From positions 248,001-312,000 of the forward strand of contig NZ_JTDW01000002.1 in NCBI RefSeq assembly GCF_000943565.1: a stretch of DNA of 64,000 nt. Direction: 5' to 3'. The stretch is from Neotamlana sedimentorum (GTDB taxonomy: Bacteria > Bacteroidota > Bacteroidia > Flavobacteriales > Flavobacteriaceae). Each line of letters opens with the position of its first letter. Positions within the stretch are counted from its first letter, which is position 1. The notes beneath the pieces were generated by a model. The model was given only the letters and a program-made list of their open reading frames with translations, made no database searches and was not told where the DNA came from. Shown piece by piece: positions 52,376 to 62,147 of this stretch. The position numbers and the translations under genes were made by a program.

Positions 52376-53245
52376 ATGGCTACTAAAAAAAAGAAACCAA
52401 AAAAAATTAAAAAGAAATTACTCGATAAGTATCGTTTACTTGTACTTAATGAAGTAACTTTTGAAGAGCGTTTATCGTTTAAGTTAACACGTTTAAATGT
52501 GTTTGTTTTAGGTTCTATAATTTCGGTGTTTTTAATAGCGTTAACCTATTTAATTATTGCGTTTACACCATTGCGTGAATACATTCCGGGATATTCTTCA
52601 ACAGCTTTAAAAAAGAAAGCCACAGAATTAAACTATAAAACAGATTCTTTACAACAAGTTATTGCTATTAACGAAACCTATTATGCATCAATTAAAAAAG
52701 TATTAAAAGGAGATATAAGTGCCGAAGATTTTAATAAAGATTCAATTGTTGAAGCCATAAAAATTGAAGCAAGTGAAGTCGATTTAAACCCAAGCATCGA
52801 AGATTCATTATTGAGAGAAAAAGTCGACAAAGAAGATAAATACAATTTGTTCGAGTCGGCCATATCGGCTACAAACTTTGTATTATTTCCTCCTGTAAAT
52901 GGCACGATTAGTTCGCATTACAATGCTAAAGAAAAACATTATGCTGTAGATGTTGTGGTTGCCAAAGACACACCTGTAAAAGCCACCGCCGATGGTATTG
53001 TTATTTTTGCAGAATGGACAGCTAACACAGGTTACGTTATAATTTTAGAACATAGTCATGGTTTAATTTCAATTTATAAACACAACGGTTCTTTAACAAA
53101 GTCTCAAGGCGATTTAGTAAAGGCGGGGGAAGTAATTGCAACCTCAGGAAACACGGGCGAATTAAGTACTGGTCCACATTTACATTTTGAATTATGGAAC
53201 GATGGCTACCCAATTAATCCAACAAACTTTATAGATTTTAAATAA
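52376..53245 (+). CDS. M23 family metallopeptidase, membrane-anchored
   Basis: 289 residues. A Lys-rich cytoplasmic N-terminus (about 1-35), one membrane helix (about 43-65, VFVLGSIISVFLIALTYLII), a helical stalk and a C-terminal LytM domain. The zinc ligands are visible as HYAVD (H188, D192) and HLHFE (H268, H270). All key residues are kept, so it is predicted to be an active peptidoglycan endopeptidase in the periplasm, or an activator of amidases. Its stop codon directly abuts the ATG of the next gene. Confidence 0.93.
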   Translation: MATKKKKPKKIKKKLLDKYRLLVLNEVTFEERLSFKLTRLNVFVLGSIISVFLIALTYLIIAFTPLREYIPGYSSTALKKKATELNYKTDSLQQVIAINETYYASIKKVLKGDISAEDFNKDSIVEAIKIEASEVDLNPSIEDSLLREKVDKEDKYNLFESAISATNFVLFPPVNGTISSHYNAKEKHYAVDVVVAKDTPVKATADGIVIFAEWTANTGYVIILEHSHGLISIYKHNGSLTKSQGDLVKAGEVIATSGNTGELSTGPHLHFELWNDGYPINPTNFIDFK

Positions 53246-54739
53246 ATGATTTCATTAAAATCGGCGTTAGCAAAACCTTTTGCAAAACGTGTATATAAAA
53301 GCATACAAAAATGGGCAAATAACCCCATTGAAACACAAGAAAAAGTGTTTCAGGAACTTATTGCAACGGCAACAAAAACTGTTTTTGGTCAAGATCACGA
53401 TTTTGTAAGCATAAACAATCATGCCGATTTTGTAAAGCGAGTTCCTGTGCGCGATTACGAAGGTTTAAAACCTTATGTAGAACGCATGGTAGCCGGCGAA
53501 CCCGATATTTTGTGGGAAGGAAAACCTCTTTATTTTGCAAAAACTTCAGGAACAACTTCGGGATCTAAATTTATTCCAATTACCAAAGAAAGCATGCCAA
53601 CGCATGTTGAGGCAGCAAGAAATGCTATTTTAATGTACATTAAAGAAACAGGTAATGCTAAGTTTGTAAATGGTAAAATGATTTTTTTACAAGGTAGTCC
53701 CATTTTAAAAGAACAAAACGGTATTCAGTTAGGGCGATTATCTGGTATTGTGGCCCATTATGTACCTAAGTATTTACAAAAAAACAGGTTGCCATCGTGG
53801 GATACTAACTGTATCGAAGATTGGGAAACTAAAGTAGATGCTATTGTTGAAGAAACTTTGCCTGAGAATATGACTGTTATTTCTGGAATTCCATCGTGGG
53901 TACAAATGTATTTCGAAAAAATTAAAACCAAAACAGGTAAACCAGTAGGCGAAGTGTTTAAAAACTTTAACCTGTTTATTTTTGGCGGTGTAAATTACGA
54001 ACCTTATCGTGCAAAATTCGAAAAATTAATTGGAAGAAAAGTTGATAGTATAGAGCTTTATCCGGCAAGTGAAGGCTTTTTTGCATTTCAAGATAAACAA
54101 AACGAAAAAGGCATGTTACTTCAATTAAATTCAGGTATATTTTATGAGTTTATTAAAGCCGACGAATTTTTTACCGAAAACCCAAAACGAATTACAATTA
54201 AAGATGTAGTTGTTGGTGTAAATTATGTTATGTTAATTTCAACCAATGCGGGGTTATGGGCATATAATATTGGTGATACTGTCCAGTTTACTTCAACAAA
54301 ACCGTATCGTGTTATTGTTTCCGGAAGAATAAAGCATTTTATTTCGGCCTTTGGTGAGCATGTAATTGGTAAAGAAGTAGAGCAAGCCATGCAAGAAGCT
54401 ATTTCTGGAACAAACGTTCAAGTTTCAGAGTTTACGGTAGCTCCTCAAATTAATCCTGAACAAGGTTTGCCTTACCATGAGTGGTTTGTAGAGTTTGAAA
54501 ACGCACCCGAAAATCTGTCAAAATTAGCCAGAAAAATAGACCAATCGTTGCAAAAACAAAATACTTATTATTTTGATTTGATTCAAGGTCATGTTTTACA
54601 ACCTTTAAAAATAACAACTGTAAAAAAAGATGGTTTTCAAAAGTATATGAAATCTATTGGTAAATTGGGAGGGCAAAATAAGTTGCCAAGACTAGCAAAC
54701 GACCGCAAAATTGTAGACCAATTTCCTCAATTCAATTAA
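53246..54739 (+). CDS. GH3-auxin-responsive-family acyl-adenylating enzyme
   Basis: 497 residues of the GH3 superfamily named after plant auxin-conjugating enzymes (not a glycoside hydrolase). Motifs: the phosphate-binding YFAKTSGTTSGSKFIPIT, IFGGVNYEPYRAKFE, ELYPASEGFFAFQ and YNIGDTVQFTSTKPYRVIVSGR. These are the adenylate-forming ATP/AMP-binding blocks. It would activate a carboxylic acid with ATP and transfer it to an amine or thiol; substrates are unknown. The ATG follows the peptidase stop with no gap, indicating co-transcription. Confidence 0.88.
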   Translation: MISLKSALAKPFAKRVYKSIQKWANNPIETQEKVFQELIATATKTVFGQDHDFVSINNHADFVKRVPVRDYEGLKPYVERMVAGEPDILWEGKPLYFAKTSGTTSGSKFIPITKESMPTHVEAARNAILMYIKETGNAKFVNGKMIFLQGSPILKEQNGIQLGRLSGIVAHYVPKYLQKNRLPSWDTNCIEDWETKVDAIVEETLPENMTVISGIPSWVQMYFEKIKTKTGKPVGEVFKNFNLFIFGGVNYEPYRAKFEKLIGRKVDSIELYPASEGFFAFQDKQNEKGMLLQLNSGIFYEFIKADEFFTENPKRITIKDVVVGVNYVMLISTNAGLWAYNIGDTVQFTSTKPYRVIVSGRIKHFISAFGEHVIGKEVEQAMQEAISGTNVQVSEFTVAPQINPEQGLPYHEWFVEFENAPENLSKLARKIDQSLQKQNTYYFDLIQGHVLQPLKITTVKKDGFQKYMKSIGKLGGQNKLPRLANDRKIVDQFPQFN

Positions 54740-54751
54740 GTTAAATAGTAC

Positions 54752-54759
54752 TATATTTG
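54752..54759 (+). promoter_or_regulatory. Candidate -7 box for the DUF6909-like gene
   Basis: TATATTTG, an exact TAnnTTTG match, 20 bases before the start codon. No clear -33 element. Confidence 0.4.
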
Positions 54760-54778
54760 TATCCGACTAAATCTTAAT

Positions 54779-56467
54779 ATGAACAGTAAAAAACATCAAG
54801 GAAGAACTAGAGCACAGGAAAGTTCAAACGCTATAGAACGCATGTATATTACAATGCGACACCTTTTTAATCGTGGGTTTTATAAACCAATGGGTATTTC
54901 GGGCGAAACTTTAAGGCAGGCGTTATTGTCGTTACGCCCCGAAATTTATGGTTCTATAGCCGATGAAAAAGCCGAATTAGAAGGATTGTTATATGTAATC
55001 GACAGGCTTCCATCTGGCATTGAAGAATGTACGTTTATAAATTTAACCAGCGATGAAGGTTATTCCGATTCGCATTTTAAAGCCATAATTCCCGAAAAAC
55101 GACGCCGAAATTGTTATCGCATCGATAATGAGCAAATGAATATTGAAATTACGCGAGGGCGATCGGAAATTTACGATATTTTAACGCATCTTACTTTTTT
55201 ATTTATTGAATCGCATAAAATTAGTAATCGGGTTTTAATTAACGAAGAAGGTTTAACCACACGAGATTGGGAAAAGCTTGAAAAAGCCGTTTTAAGTAAA
55301 AAGAAATTAAGTCAAGAAGAACGAGAAATAGCAATAACACATACGGCTAATATTTTAGGTAGAACTTTTAGAGAGATAACAGCTGTTTATAATAATTTTG
55401 CCACGCAAAAACAACCGGAAAGATTATTACACATTGTATACTGGCTTGGTAAATTAGCTATTGAAGAACAAGTAAATAACAATAAGCGCACCGTTACTTT
55501 TACACCAGTGCTTAGAGAGCGTATTGGACATCATATTCATGGAGAAATTTGGGCCGATGCAGTAAAAGAAACACTTTATAAAAACGGTTTAATAAATCGT
55601 CCAATTCATATTATTAGTGCTAATATGCATAGTGTAATGAATACACTATTTGCATTTAGTGCTTTAAAAACAGAGTTTAATAAAAAGGATGCTTTTCAGG
55701 TTTACGAGGCCTTAAGTAATAGTGAAAACACTAGTTTAAGGAATAAAATTAGTAAGGAAGCTTTGCAAAAGGGTATGATTTATATTGATGATACATCTGG
55801 TGCAAATATTGATGTTCAAATTTTCGATACTGAAAAACTTGACGCTTCAAAAATTGATTTAGATATTTCAGAAAAGGTTTTAAAAGAAACCAAACCCGTT
55901 ATTTTAGTTATGGATTATGCGTTTGGGGAGCAGGCTTACGAAACTATCGACGAATTATTAAAACCTTACCAAGTTAAAGGAAAAAAAATACATTTAAATG
56001 TTGAGTCCGTTTCCATAATGGGAAAAGCGGGGATTTTAGAAGGCGGTAAAGGCGATATTATGATTCCGTTTGCACATATATTTGAAGGAACAGCCGATAA
56101 TTATCCTTTTGAAAATGAGCTTAAAAAAGAAGATTTAGAAGGTCAAGGCGTTGATGTTTACGAAGGTTCTATGATTACCGTTTTAGGCACCTCGTTACAA
56201 AATAAAGATATTTTAAAGTTTTTTTACAACTCCACTTGGCAGGTTATTGGGTTGGAAATGGAAGGTGCGCATTATCAAAAAGCTATTCAAGCAGCTGCAA
56301 AAGTACGAGGAAGTATTGGTCCAGATGTAAAAGTACGTTATGCCTATTACGCTAGCGATAATCCGTTAGAAACAGGAGCAACTCTAGCATCGGGAGGTTT
56401 AGGAACCTCTGGAGTTAGGCCAACTTATTTAATAACAAGAACAATTTTAAAACAAATACTAAATTAA
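54779..56467 (+). CDS. DUF6909-like protein of unknown function
   Basis: 562 residues, cytoplasmic (no signal or membrane helix). The N-terminal 250 residues are helical and strongly basic/acidic (TRAQESSNAIERMYITMRHL). The C-terminal half looks like an alpha/beta Rossmann-type domain: PVILVMDYAFGEQAYETIDE, KIHLNVESVSIMGKAGILEG, GKGDIMIPFAHIFEG and VIGLEMEGAHYQKAIQAA. The GxEMEGA segment recalls purine nucleoside phosphorylase/nucleosidase active sites, but the full motif set is not verified. I believe this is the flavobacterial DUF6909 family. It carries its own promoter-like box and is followed 12 bases later by the Wzz-like gene. Confidence 0.6.
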   Translation: MNSKKHQGRTRAQESSNAIERMYITMRHLFNRGFYKPMGISGETLRQALLSLRPEIYGSIADEKAELEGLLYVIDRLPSGIEECTFINLTSDEGYSDSHFKAIIPEKRRRNCYRIDNEQMNIEITRGRSEIYDILTHLTFLFIESHKISNRVLINEEGLTTRDWEKLEKAVLSKKKLSQEEREIAITHTANILGRTFREITAVYNNFATQKQPERLLHIVYWLGKLAIEEQVNNNKRTVTFTPVLRERIGHHIHGEIWADAVKETLYKNGLINRPIHIISANMHSVMNTLFAFSALKTEFNKKDAFQVYEALSNSENTSLRNKISKEALQKGMIYIDDTSGANIDVQIFDTEKLDASKIDLDISEKVLKETKPVILVMDYAFGEQAYETIDELLKPYQVKGKKIHLNVESVSIMGKAGILEGGKGDIMIPFAHIFEGTADNYPFENELKKEDLEGQGVDVYEGSMITVLGTSLQNKDILKFFYNSTWQVIGLEMEGAHYQKAIQAAAKVRGSIGPDVKVRYAYYASDNPLETGATLASGGLGTSGVRPTYLITRTILKQILN

Positions 56468-56479
56468 TATAAAATAAAA

Positions 56480-57562
56480 ATGAGTAAAGATTTACAACCA
56501 TCATCGCAAAAATCTGAAGAAGTCGATTTAGGGCTTTTATTCAATGTTATTGGTTCTGTTTTTAATCGGTTTATCAAGTTTATAGAAAAGGTTTTTAAGT
56601 TAATATATAATTTATTATTAATATTACTTTTTCATATTTATAAAAGGTTTTTATGGTATGTTGGAGCTGCTTTAATTGGAGCCGTAGTTGGTTTTATAAT
56701 TGACATGAATTCTGAGCAAATTTATGGAGCCAATATGTATATTGAAACTAATTTTAAGTCATCAAGACAAGTTTATGAAAATATTAAACAATTTAATCAA
56801 TTAGCTTCAGAGGATAAAGATTCATTGGAGTTAGCCAAGGTATTAAAGATATCTGTTAAAGATGCTTCAAAACTTAAAGGATTTTATATCGAACCTGATT
56901 TGGACGAAAATAACATCGCTAAAATGTATTCTGATTTTTATAAAAATTTAGATTCTGTTTCTAGAGATGAAACTAATTATGAAAAATATAAGGAGTCATT
57001 AACACCACATAATTTTAATGTTCATAGAATAGGAGTAGCGAGCTCAGATAAACATTTATATACAAAAATAGAAAAAGCATTTACAAAGGAGCTAACGAAT
57101 AACTCTTATTTATACGATCTTCTTCATGTATCAAATGAAAACCTTGACAATGAAGATTTAACTTTACAGACTCAAGTAAAGAAAACAGATTCTTTAGTAG
57201 CAGAGTATTTAACTATTAGAATGAATGAATCTAAACGGCAGACAGCTTCAGGAAGTAATACAAACCTATATATGGGTAATGCTGAAGCAAACAACTTAAT
57301 TGTAGATGAAACTAAACTTATAGACAAACGCTTAGATCTTGAAGCGCGTAGACGTTTTGTAAACACAAATAAGGTGGAACAACAAGACGTTATAAATGTT
57401 TTAGCAGGCTTTCCAAAAACAGGTTACGATATAAGTGTGTGGCATCAAAAAATGAAATTTGTTTTGCCGTTAATTATTTTTGGATTAACATTTTTGTTTT
57501 TCTTACTTTTTGGTTTAAAAAAATATCTAGATTCTGAAAGTAAAAACTTATCATTAAAATAA
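56480..57562 (+). CDS. Wzz-like polysaccharide chain-length protein
   Basis: 360 residues with the topology of chain-length determinants. A hydrophobic N-terminal region (about 40-75, ending ALIGAVVGFIIDM), a large periplasmic helical domain (about 76-325) and a C-terminal membrane helix (about 327-347, VLPLIIFGLTFLFFLLFGL) complete it. There is no kinase domain. It probably controls the length of the O-antigen or capsule polymer. The gene is followed after one base by rfbB, in keeping with a surface polysaccharide operon. Sequence similarity to Wzz is weak, so the call rests on topology and context. Confidence 0.7.
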   Translation: MSKDLQPSSQKSEEVDLGLLFNVIGSVFNRFIKFIEKVFKLIYNLLLILLFHIYKRFLWYVGAALIGAVVGFIIDMNSEQIYGANMYIETNFKSSRQVYENIKQFNQLASEDKDSLELAKVLKISVKDASKLKGFYIEPDLDENNIAKMYSDFYKNLDSVSRDETNYEKYKESLTPHNFNVHRIGVASSDKHLYTKIEKAFTKELTNNSYLYDLLHVSNENLDNEDLTLQTQVKKTDSLVAEYLTIRMNESKRQTASGSNTNLYMGNAEANNLIVDETKLIDKRLDLEARRRFVNTNKVEQQDVINVLAGFPKTGYDISVWHQKMKFVLPLIIFGLTFLFFLLFGLKKYLDSESKNLSLK

Positions 57563-57563
57563 T

Positions 57564-58607
57564 ATGAAGGTTTTAATTACCGGCGGTGCAGGTTTTATTG
57601 GTTCCCATGTGGTTAGGTTGCTTGTTAAAAAATATCCTAATTACCACATTTATAACCTTGATGCTTTAACTTATGCTGGAAATTTAGAAAACTTAACAGA
57701 CATTGAAAACGAACCAAATTATACGTTTTTAAAAGGCGATATAACATATGAACCTGCCATTAGTGAGCTTTTTAAAACCTATAAATTTGACAACGTAATT
57801 CATCTAGCTGCAGAATCGCATGTCGATCGTTCCATTACCGATCCATTAGCGTTTGTAAAAACAAATGTAATTGGTACTTTAAACTTATTAAATGCCTTTA
57901 AAGAACTTTGGAAGGACAAATTTGAAGGCAAACGTTTTTACCACATAAGTACAGATGAGGTTTATGGTACCTTGGGCGAAACGGGTTTGTTTACCGAGAC
58001 TACGTCTTATAATCCAAACTCACCGTATTCAGCGTCAAAAGCAAGCTCAGACCATTTTGTGCGAGCGTATGGCGAAACATATGGCTTACCTTTTGTTATA
58101 ACCAATTGTTCTAATAATTATGGACAAAATCAGTTTCCAGAAAAGTTAATTCCGTTATTTATAAACAACATAATTAATAAAAAACCTTTGCCTGTTTATG
58201 GTGATGGTAATTATACTAGAGATTGGTTATATGTTATAGATCATGCCATAGCAATCGATTTGGTTTTTCATAAAGGAAAGAACGCCGAAACTTATAATAT
58301 TGGCGGATTTAACGAATGGAAAAACATCGATTTGGTAAAAGAATTATGTAAACAAATGGATGTTAAATTGAGGAATCCGGAAGGCACATCTGAGCAATTA
58401 ATTACATTTGTTAAAGATCGTCCAGGGCACGATTTACGTTACGCTATTGATGCCTCAAAAATTAATAGAGAATTAGGGTGGAGCCCTTCGGTTACGTTCG
58501 AAGAAGGATTAAAAATTACCATCGATTGGTATTTGTCGAATGCCAATTGGTTAAAAAGCGTTACCTCTGGTGCTTATCAAAATTATTACGAAAAACAGTA
58601 TAGCTAA
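57564..58607 (+). CDS. rfbB: dTDP-glucose 4,6-dehydratase
   Basis: 347 residues, extended SDR. NAD motif ITGGAGFIGSHVVRLL (about 4-19), HLAAESHVDRSI, STDEVYGTLGE (catalytic Thr/Asp/Glu triad region), active-site YSASKAS and the substrate loop NYGQNQFPEKLIPLF. It converts dTDP-glucose to dTDP-4-keto-6-deoxyglucose, step 2 of dTDP-L-rhamnose synthesis. It is followed directly by rfbA, rfbC and rfbD. Confidence 0.97.
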   Translation: MKVLITGGAGFIGSHVVRLLVKKYPNYHIYNLDALTYAGNLENLTDIENEPNYTFLKGDITYEPAISELFKTYKFDNVIHLAAESHVDRSITDPLAFVKTNVIGTLNLLNAFKELWKDKFEGKRFYHISTDEVYGTLGETGLFTETTSYNPNSPYSASKASSDHFVRAYGETYGLPFVITNCSNNYGQNQFPEKLIPLFINNIINKKPLPVYGDGNYTRDWLYVIDHAIAIDLVFHKGKNAETYNIGGFNEWKNIDLVKELCKQMDVKLRNPEGTSEQLITFVKDRPGHDLRYAIDASKINRELGWSPSVTFEEGLKITIDWYLSNANWLKSVTSGAYQNYYEKQYS

Positions 58608-58613
58608 TCATAT

Positions 58614-59483
58614 ATGAAAGGGATTATTTTAGCAGGCGGATCGGGAACTAGGTTGCATCCTTTAACACTTAGTGTTAGTAAGCAGCTTATGCCGGTATAC
58701 GATAAACCTATGATTTATTATCCACTTTCAACATTAATCTATTCTGGTATAAAGGAAATATTAATTATTTCAACAGCTAAAGATTTACCGCTATTTAAGG
58801 ATTTATTAGGCGATGGAAAAAAATACGGATGTTGTTTTGAATATGCTGTTCAAGATGCGCCAAACGGATTAGCTGAAGCTTTTATAATTGGAGCAGATTT
58901 TATTGGTAACGATAAAGTTGCCCTTATTTTGGGCGATAATATTTTTTACGGTTCGGGTTTAAGCAAGTTGTTACAGGCTAATAATAATCCAGAAGGCGGT
59001 ATTATTTACGCCTATCGTGTTCATGATCCCGAACGTTATGGCGTTGTTGAGTTTAATAACGAAGGACAAGCCGTATCTATTGAAGAAAAGCCAGATAATC
59101 CAAAATCTAATTATGCTGTACCAGGTATTTATTTTTACGATAACTCGGTGGTAGAAATAGCAAAAAACATAAAACCAAGTAATAGGGGAGAACTTGAAAT
59201 AACCGATGTAAATAAAACCTATTTAAAACAAGGTAAACTTAACGTAAGCGTACTCGATAGAGGTACCGCTTGGTTAGATACAGGTACGTTTCAATCACTA
59301 ATGCAAGCCTCACAGTTTGTTGAGGTTATCGAGGAGCGTCAAGGTTTAAAAATTGGCTCTCCAGAAGCAGCAGCTTTCGAAATGGGTTTTATAAACGAAA
59401 CAGAATTTAAAGCTTTAGCAAATCCACTACTTAAAAGTGGCTACGGAAAAAATTTATTAGGATTACTTAATAGTAAAAAATGA
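58614..59483 (+). CDS. rfbA: Glucose-1-phosphate thymidylyltransferase
   Basis: 289 residues. Nucleotidyl-transferase motif [16 protein letters not shown] at the N-terminus, then [27 protein letters not shown] (metal-binding Asp), [19 protein letters not shown] and [10 protein letters not shown]. It makes dTDP-glucose from glucose-1-phosphate and dTTP, step 1 of the pathway. The stop codon overlaps the rfbC start by 4 bases (ATGA). Confidence 0.97.
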   Translation: MKGIILAGGSGTRLHPLTLSVSKQLMPVYDKPMIYYPLSTLIYSGIKEILIISTAKDLPLFKDLLGDGKKYGCCFEYAVQDAPNGLAEAFIIGADFIGNDKVALILGDNIFYGSGLSKLLQANNNPEGGIIYAYRVHDPERYGVVEFNNEGQAVSIEEKPDNPKSNYAVPGIYFYDNSVVEIAKNIKPSNRGELEITDVNKTYLKQGKLNVSVLDRGTAWLDTGTFQSLMQASQFVEVIEERQGLKIGSPEAAAFEMGFINETEFKALANPLLKSGYGKNLLGLLNSKK

Positions 59484-60025
59484 TAGTTTCAGAAACCAAA
59501 CTAAAAGGTTGTTTTATTTTAGAGCCTAAAGTTTTTAACGATAGTAGAGGTTATTTTCTTGAAAGTTTTAATCAAAAAACGTTTGAAGAAAAAACAGGTG
59601 TTGCTGTAAATTTTGTTCAAGATAACGAATCGCTTTCTTCAAGAGGTGTTTTACGTGGCCTGCATTTTCAAAAAGGAGATTTTGCTCAAGCAAAATTAGT
59701 GAGAGCTGTTAAAGGAAGTGTTTTAGATATTGTGGTCGACATAAGAAAAGACTCCTTAACTTTTGGAGAGCATGTTTCGGTCGAACTATCCGAAGAAAAT
59801 AAAAAACAATTATTTGTACCTCGTGGTTTCGCTCATGGGTTTGTGGTGTTAAGTGAAATAGCTTTGTTTTCATATAAATGCGATAATTTTTATAATAAAG
59901 CTTCTGAAGGAGGTATTATTTACAACGATAAAAATCTGAATATAGATTGGAAACTAAACGAATCTGAATTTATAATTTCAGAGAAAGATTTGGTGCTTCC
60001 AACGCTCGAAATGGCTAAGATATGA
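59480..60025 (+). CDS. rfbC: dTDP-4-dehydrorhamnose 3,5-epimerase
   Basis: 181 residues, small cupin-fold epimerase. GVLRGLHFQ carries the catalytic His; [20 protein letters not shown] and [15 protein letters not shown] are typical, and the Tyr near YKCDNFY fits the active site. Step 3 of dTDP-L-rhamnose synthesis. It overlaps rfbA and rfbD by 4 bases each (ATGA), so translation is coupled. Confidence 0.96.
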   Translation: MIVSETKLKGCFILEPKVFNDSRGYFLESFNQKTFEEKTGVAVNFVQDNESLSSRGVLRGLHFQKGDFAQAKLVRAVKGSVLDIVVDIRKDSLTFGEHVSVELSEENKKQLFVPRGFAHGFVVLSEIALFSYKCDNFYNKASEGGIIYNDKNLNIDWKLNESEFIISEKDLVLPTLEMAKI

Positions 60026-60873
60026 TACGAATTTTGGTTACTGGCGCTAATGGGCAGTTAGCCCAATGCTTAAAAACGTTGACTAAAAACCTTGAAGGGT
60101 ATCAATTTTCCTTTTATTCTCGTAACGATTTCGATGTTTCAGATAAAGCTAAAGTTGAGGCTATATTTAAAACCAAAAACTTTTCATTTTGTATAAATTG
60201 TGCCGCTTTTACAAATGTTGACACAAGCGAATCTAATAAAGAAACATCAGATTTAGTAAACCATAAAGCGGTTTATAATTTAGCGGTCGCTTGTAACCAA
60301 AATAACGTAAAATTAATACATGTTTCAACTGATTTTGTGTTTGATGGCAACCAATCTTTCCCTTATAAAGAAACCGATAAAACGAATCCGTTAGGAGCGT
60401 ATGGAAACTCCAAATTGTTGGGAGAGCAAGCTATACAAAACACCTGTAGCGCGCATTATATTTTACGAACATCGTGGTTGTATTCCGAGTTTGGTAACAA
60501 TTTTTTAAAAACTATGTTGCGTTTAGCAGAGACTAGACCAGAAATTGGGGTGGTTTTCGATCAGGTAGGAACACCAACTTATGCGATAGATTTGGCTGCG
60601 TTAATTATTACAATTATTCAAAAAAATAACGATGCTTTTGGCGTGTATCATTACAGTAACGAAGGTGTTGCTAGTTGGTACGATTTTGCAATGGCTATTT
60701 TCAATTTAAAAAATTTAAATACAAAAGTGTTGCCAATTCGCTCAATACAATATCCAACACCAGCAAAACGACCAAGTTTTAGTGTTTTTGATAAGCAAAA
60801 AGTAAAGTATACCTTTAACATTTCTATTCCACATTGGAGAACAAGTTTAGAAAAGTGTTTACAAAACGTTTAA
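60022..60873 (+). CDS. rfbD: dTDP-4-dehydrorhamnose reductase
   Basis: 283 residues, extended SDR. ILVTGANGQLAQCL at the N-terminus, CAAFTNVDTSESN, HVSTDFVFDG, the active-site YGNSKLLGE and LRTSWLYSEFGNNF. It reduces the keto sugar to dTDP-L-rhamnose, the last step. It is coupled to rfbC by a 4-base overlap, and the next gene begins immediately after its stop. With rfbB, A and C the full pathway is present. Confidence 0.96.
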   Translation: MIRILVTGANGQLAQCLKTLTKNLEGYQFSFYSRNDFDVSDKAKVEAIFKTKNFSFCINCAAFTNVDTSESNKETSDLVNHKAVYNLAVACNQNNVKLIHVSTDFVFDGNQSFPYKETDKTNPLGAYGNSKLLGEQAIQNTCSAHYILRTSWLYSEFGNNFLKTMLRLAETRPEIGVVFDQVGTPTYAIDLAALIITIIQKNNDAFGVYHYSNEGVASWYDFAMAIFNLKNLNTKVLPIRSIQYPTPAKRPSFSVFDKQKVKYTFNISIPHWRTSLEKCLQNV

Positions 60874-62145
60874 ATGATGAATTATAACATAGCAATAATA
60901 GGTTTAGGATATGTGGGTTTACCGCTTGCAGTTGAATTTGCTAAAAAATACAAGGTTCTTGGTTTCGATATTAGCGAAAGCCGAATAAACGAACTTAAAA
61001 ATGCTAACGATAGCACTTTAGAGGTTGAAGAAAGTAGTTTAAAGCAGGTATTAAACACACAGGAAAACGGATTAACCTTAACAACAATACCAGCAGAGAT
61101 TGCCGATTGTAATATTTATATTGTAACGGTACCAACTCCAGTCGATAAAAATAATAAACCAGATTTTACACCTTTATTAAAATCGTCGGAACTTGTTGGA
61201 AGCGTTTTAAAACACAACGACATTGTAGTTTATGAATCTACCGTTTATCCTGGAGCTACAGAGGAGGTTTGTGTTCCTGTGTTAGAAAAAGTAAGCGGAT
61301 TAACCTTTAATAAAGATTTTTTCTGTGGTTATTCTCCTGAGCGAATTAACCCGGGAGATAAAACAAGAACGGTTACAAAAATTATCAAAGTAACTTCTGG
61401 GTCTACGCCCGAAATTGGTAAAACTGTCGATACACTTTATAAATCAATTATAGAAGCTGGTACGCATTTGGCTCCAAGTATAAAAGTTGCCGAAGCTGCT
61501 AAAGTTATTGAAAACGCTCAAAGAGATATTAACATTGCCTTTGTTAACGAGCTGGCAAAAATATTTAATCTTTTAAATATTGATACGCATGCGGTTTTAG
61601 ATGCTGCTGCTACAAAATGGAACTTTTTACACTACAAACCGGGTTTGGTGGGCGGCCATTGCATTGGCGTCGATCCGTTTTATTTAGCACAAAAAGCACT
61701 TGAAGTAGGTTATCACCCAGAAATTATTTTGGCTGGACGCCGATTAAACGATAGTATGGGCGAATTTGTAGCCACAGAAGTATTAAAGCTAGCCGTAAAG
61801 CGTAATATTGAAATAAATACAGCTAAAGTGCTTCTGTTGGGCATAACATTTAAAGAGAATTGTCCAGATATTCGAAACACTAAAGCTATTGATGTGTATC
61901 GCGCATTAAGCGATTTTAATATGAATGTAGATGTTTATGACCCAAGAGCATCATTCGAAGACGTTAAAGCAGAATACGGAATTGATTTAATAAAAAATAT
62001 TAATAAAACCTACGATGTTATTGTTCATTGCGTATCGCATAGTGATTTTTTAAATCTGAATTTTTTAGAAATAAGAACCGAAAATTCGGTGTTTTACGAC
62101 GTAAAAGGCACTTTAGATGTTAATTTAATTGACAAACGACTTTAA
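60874..62145 (+). CDS. UDP-N-acetylhexosamine (UDP-GalNAc-type) 6-dehydrogenase
   Basis: 423 residues of the UDP-glucose/GDP-mannose dehydrogenase family, closest in pattern to TviB/WbpO. NAD site IAIIGLGYVGLPLAVEFAKK, YESTVYPGATEEVCVP, FFCGYSPERINPGD, the catalytic Cys C263 in VGGHCIGVDPFYLA and a C-terminal UDP-binding domain (LLLGITFKENCPDIRNTKA). It probably oxidises a UDP-N-acetylhexosamine to its uronic acid. The downstream 4-epimerase-like gene supports the TviB/TviC-type pathway to UDP-GalNAcA. Two ATGs are adjacent (60874 and 60877). Confidence 0.9.
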   Translation: MMNYNIAIIGLGYVGLPLAVEFAKKYKVLGFDISESRINELKNANDSTLEVEESSLKQVLNTQENGLTLTTIPAEIADCNIYIVTVPTPVDKNNKPDFTPLLKSSELVGSVLKHNDIVVYESTVYPGATEEVCVPVLEKVSGLTFNKDFFCGYSPERINPGDKTRTVTKIIKVTSGSTPEIGKTVDTLYKSIIEAGTHLAPSIKVAEAAKVIENAQRDINIAFVNELAKIFNLLNIDTHAVLDAAATKWNFLHYKPGLVGGHCIGVDPFYLAQKALEVGYHPEIILAGRRLNDSMGEFVATEVLKLAVKRNIEINTAKVLLLGITFKENCPDIRNTKAIDVYRALSDFNMNVDVYDPRASFEDVKAEYGIDLIKNINKTYDVIVHCVSHSDFLNLNFLEIRTENSVFYDVKGTLDVNLIDKRL

Positions 62146-62147
62146 AT

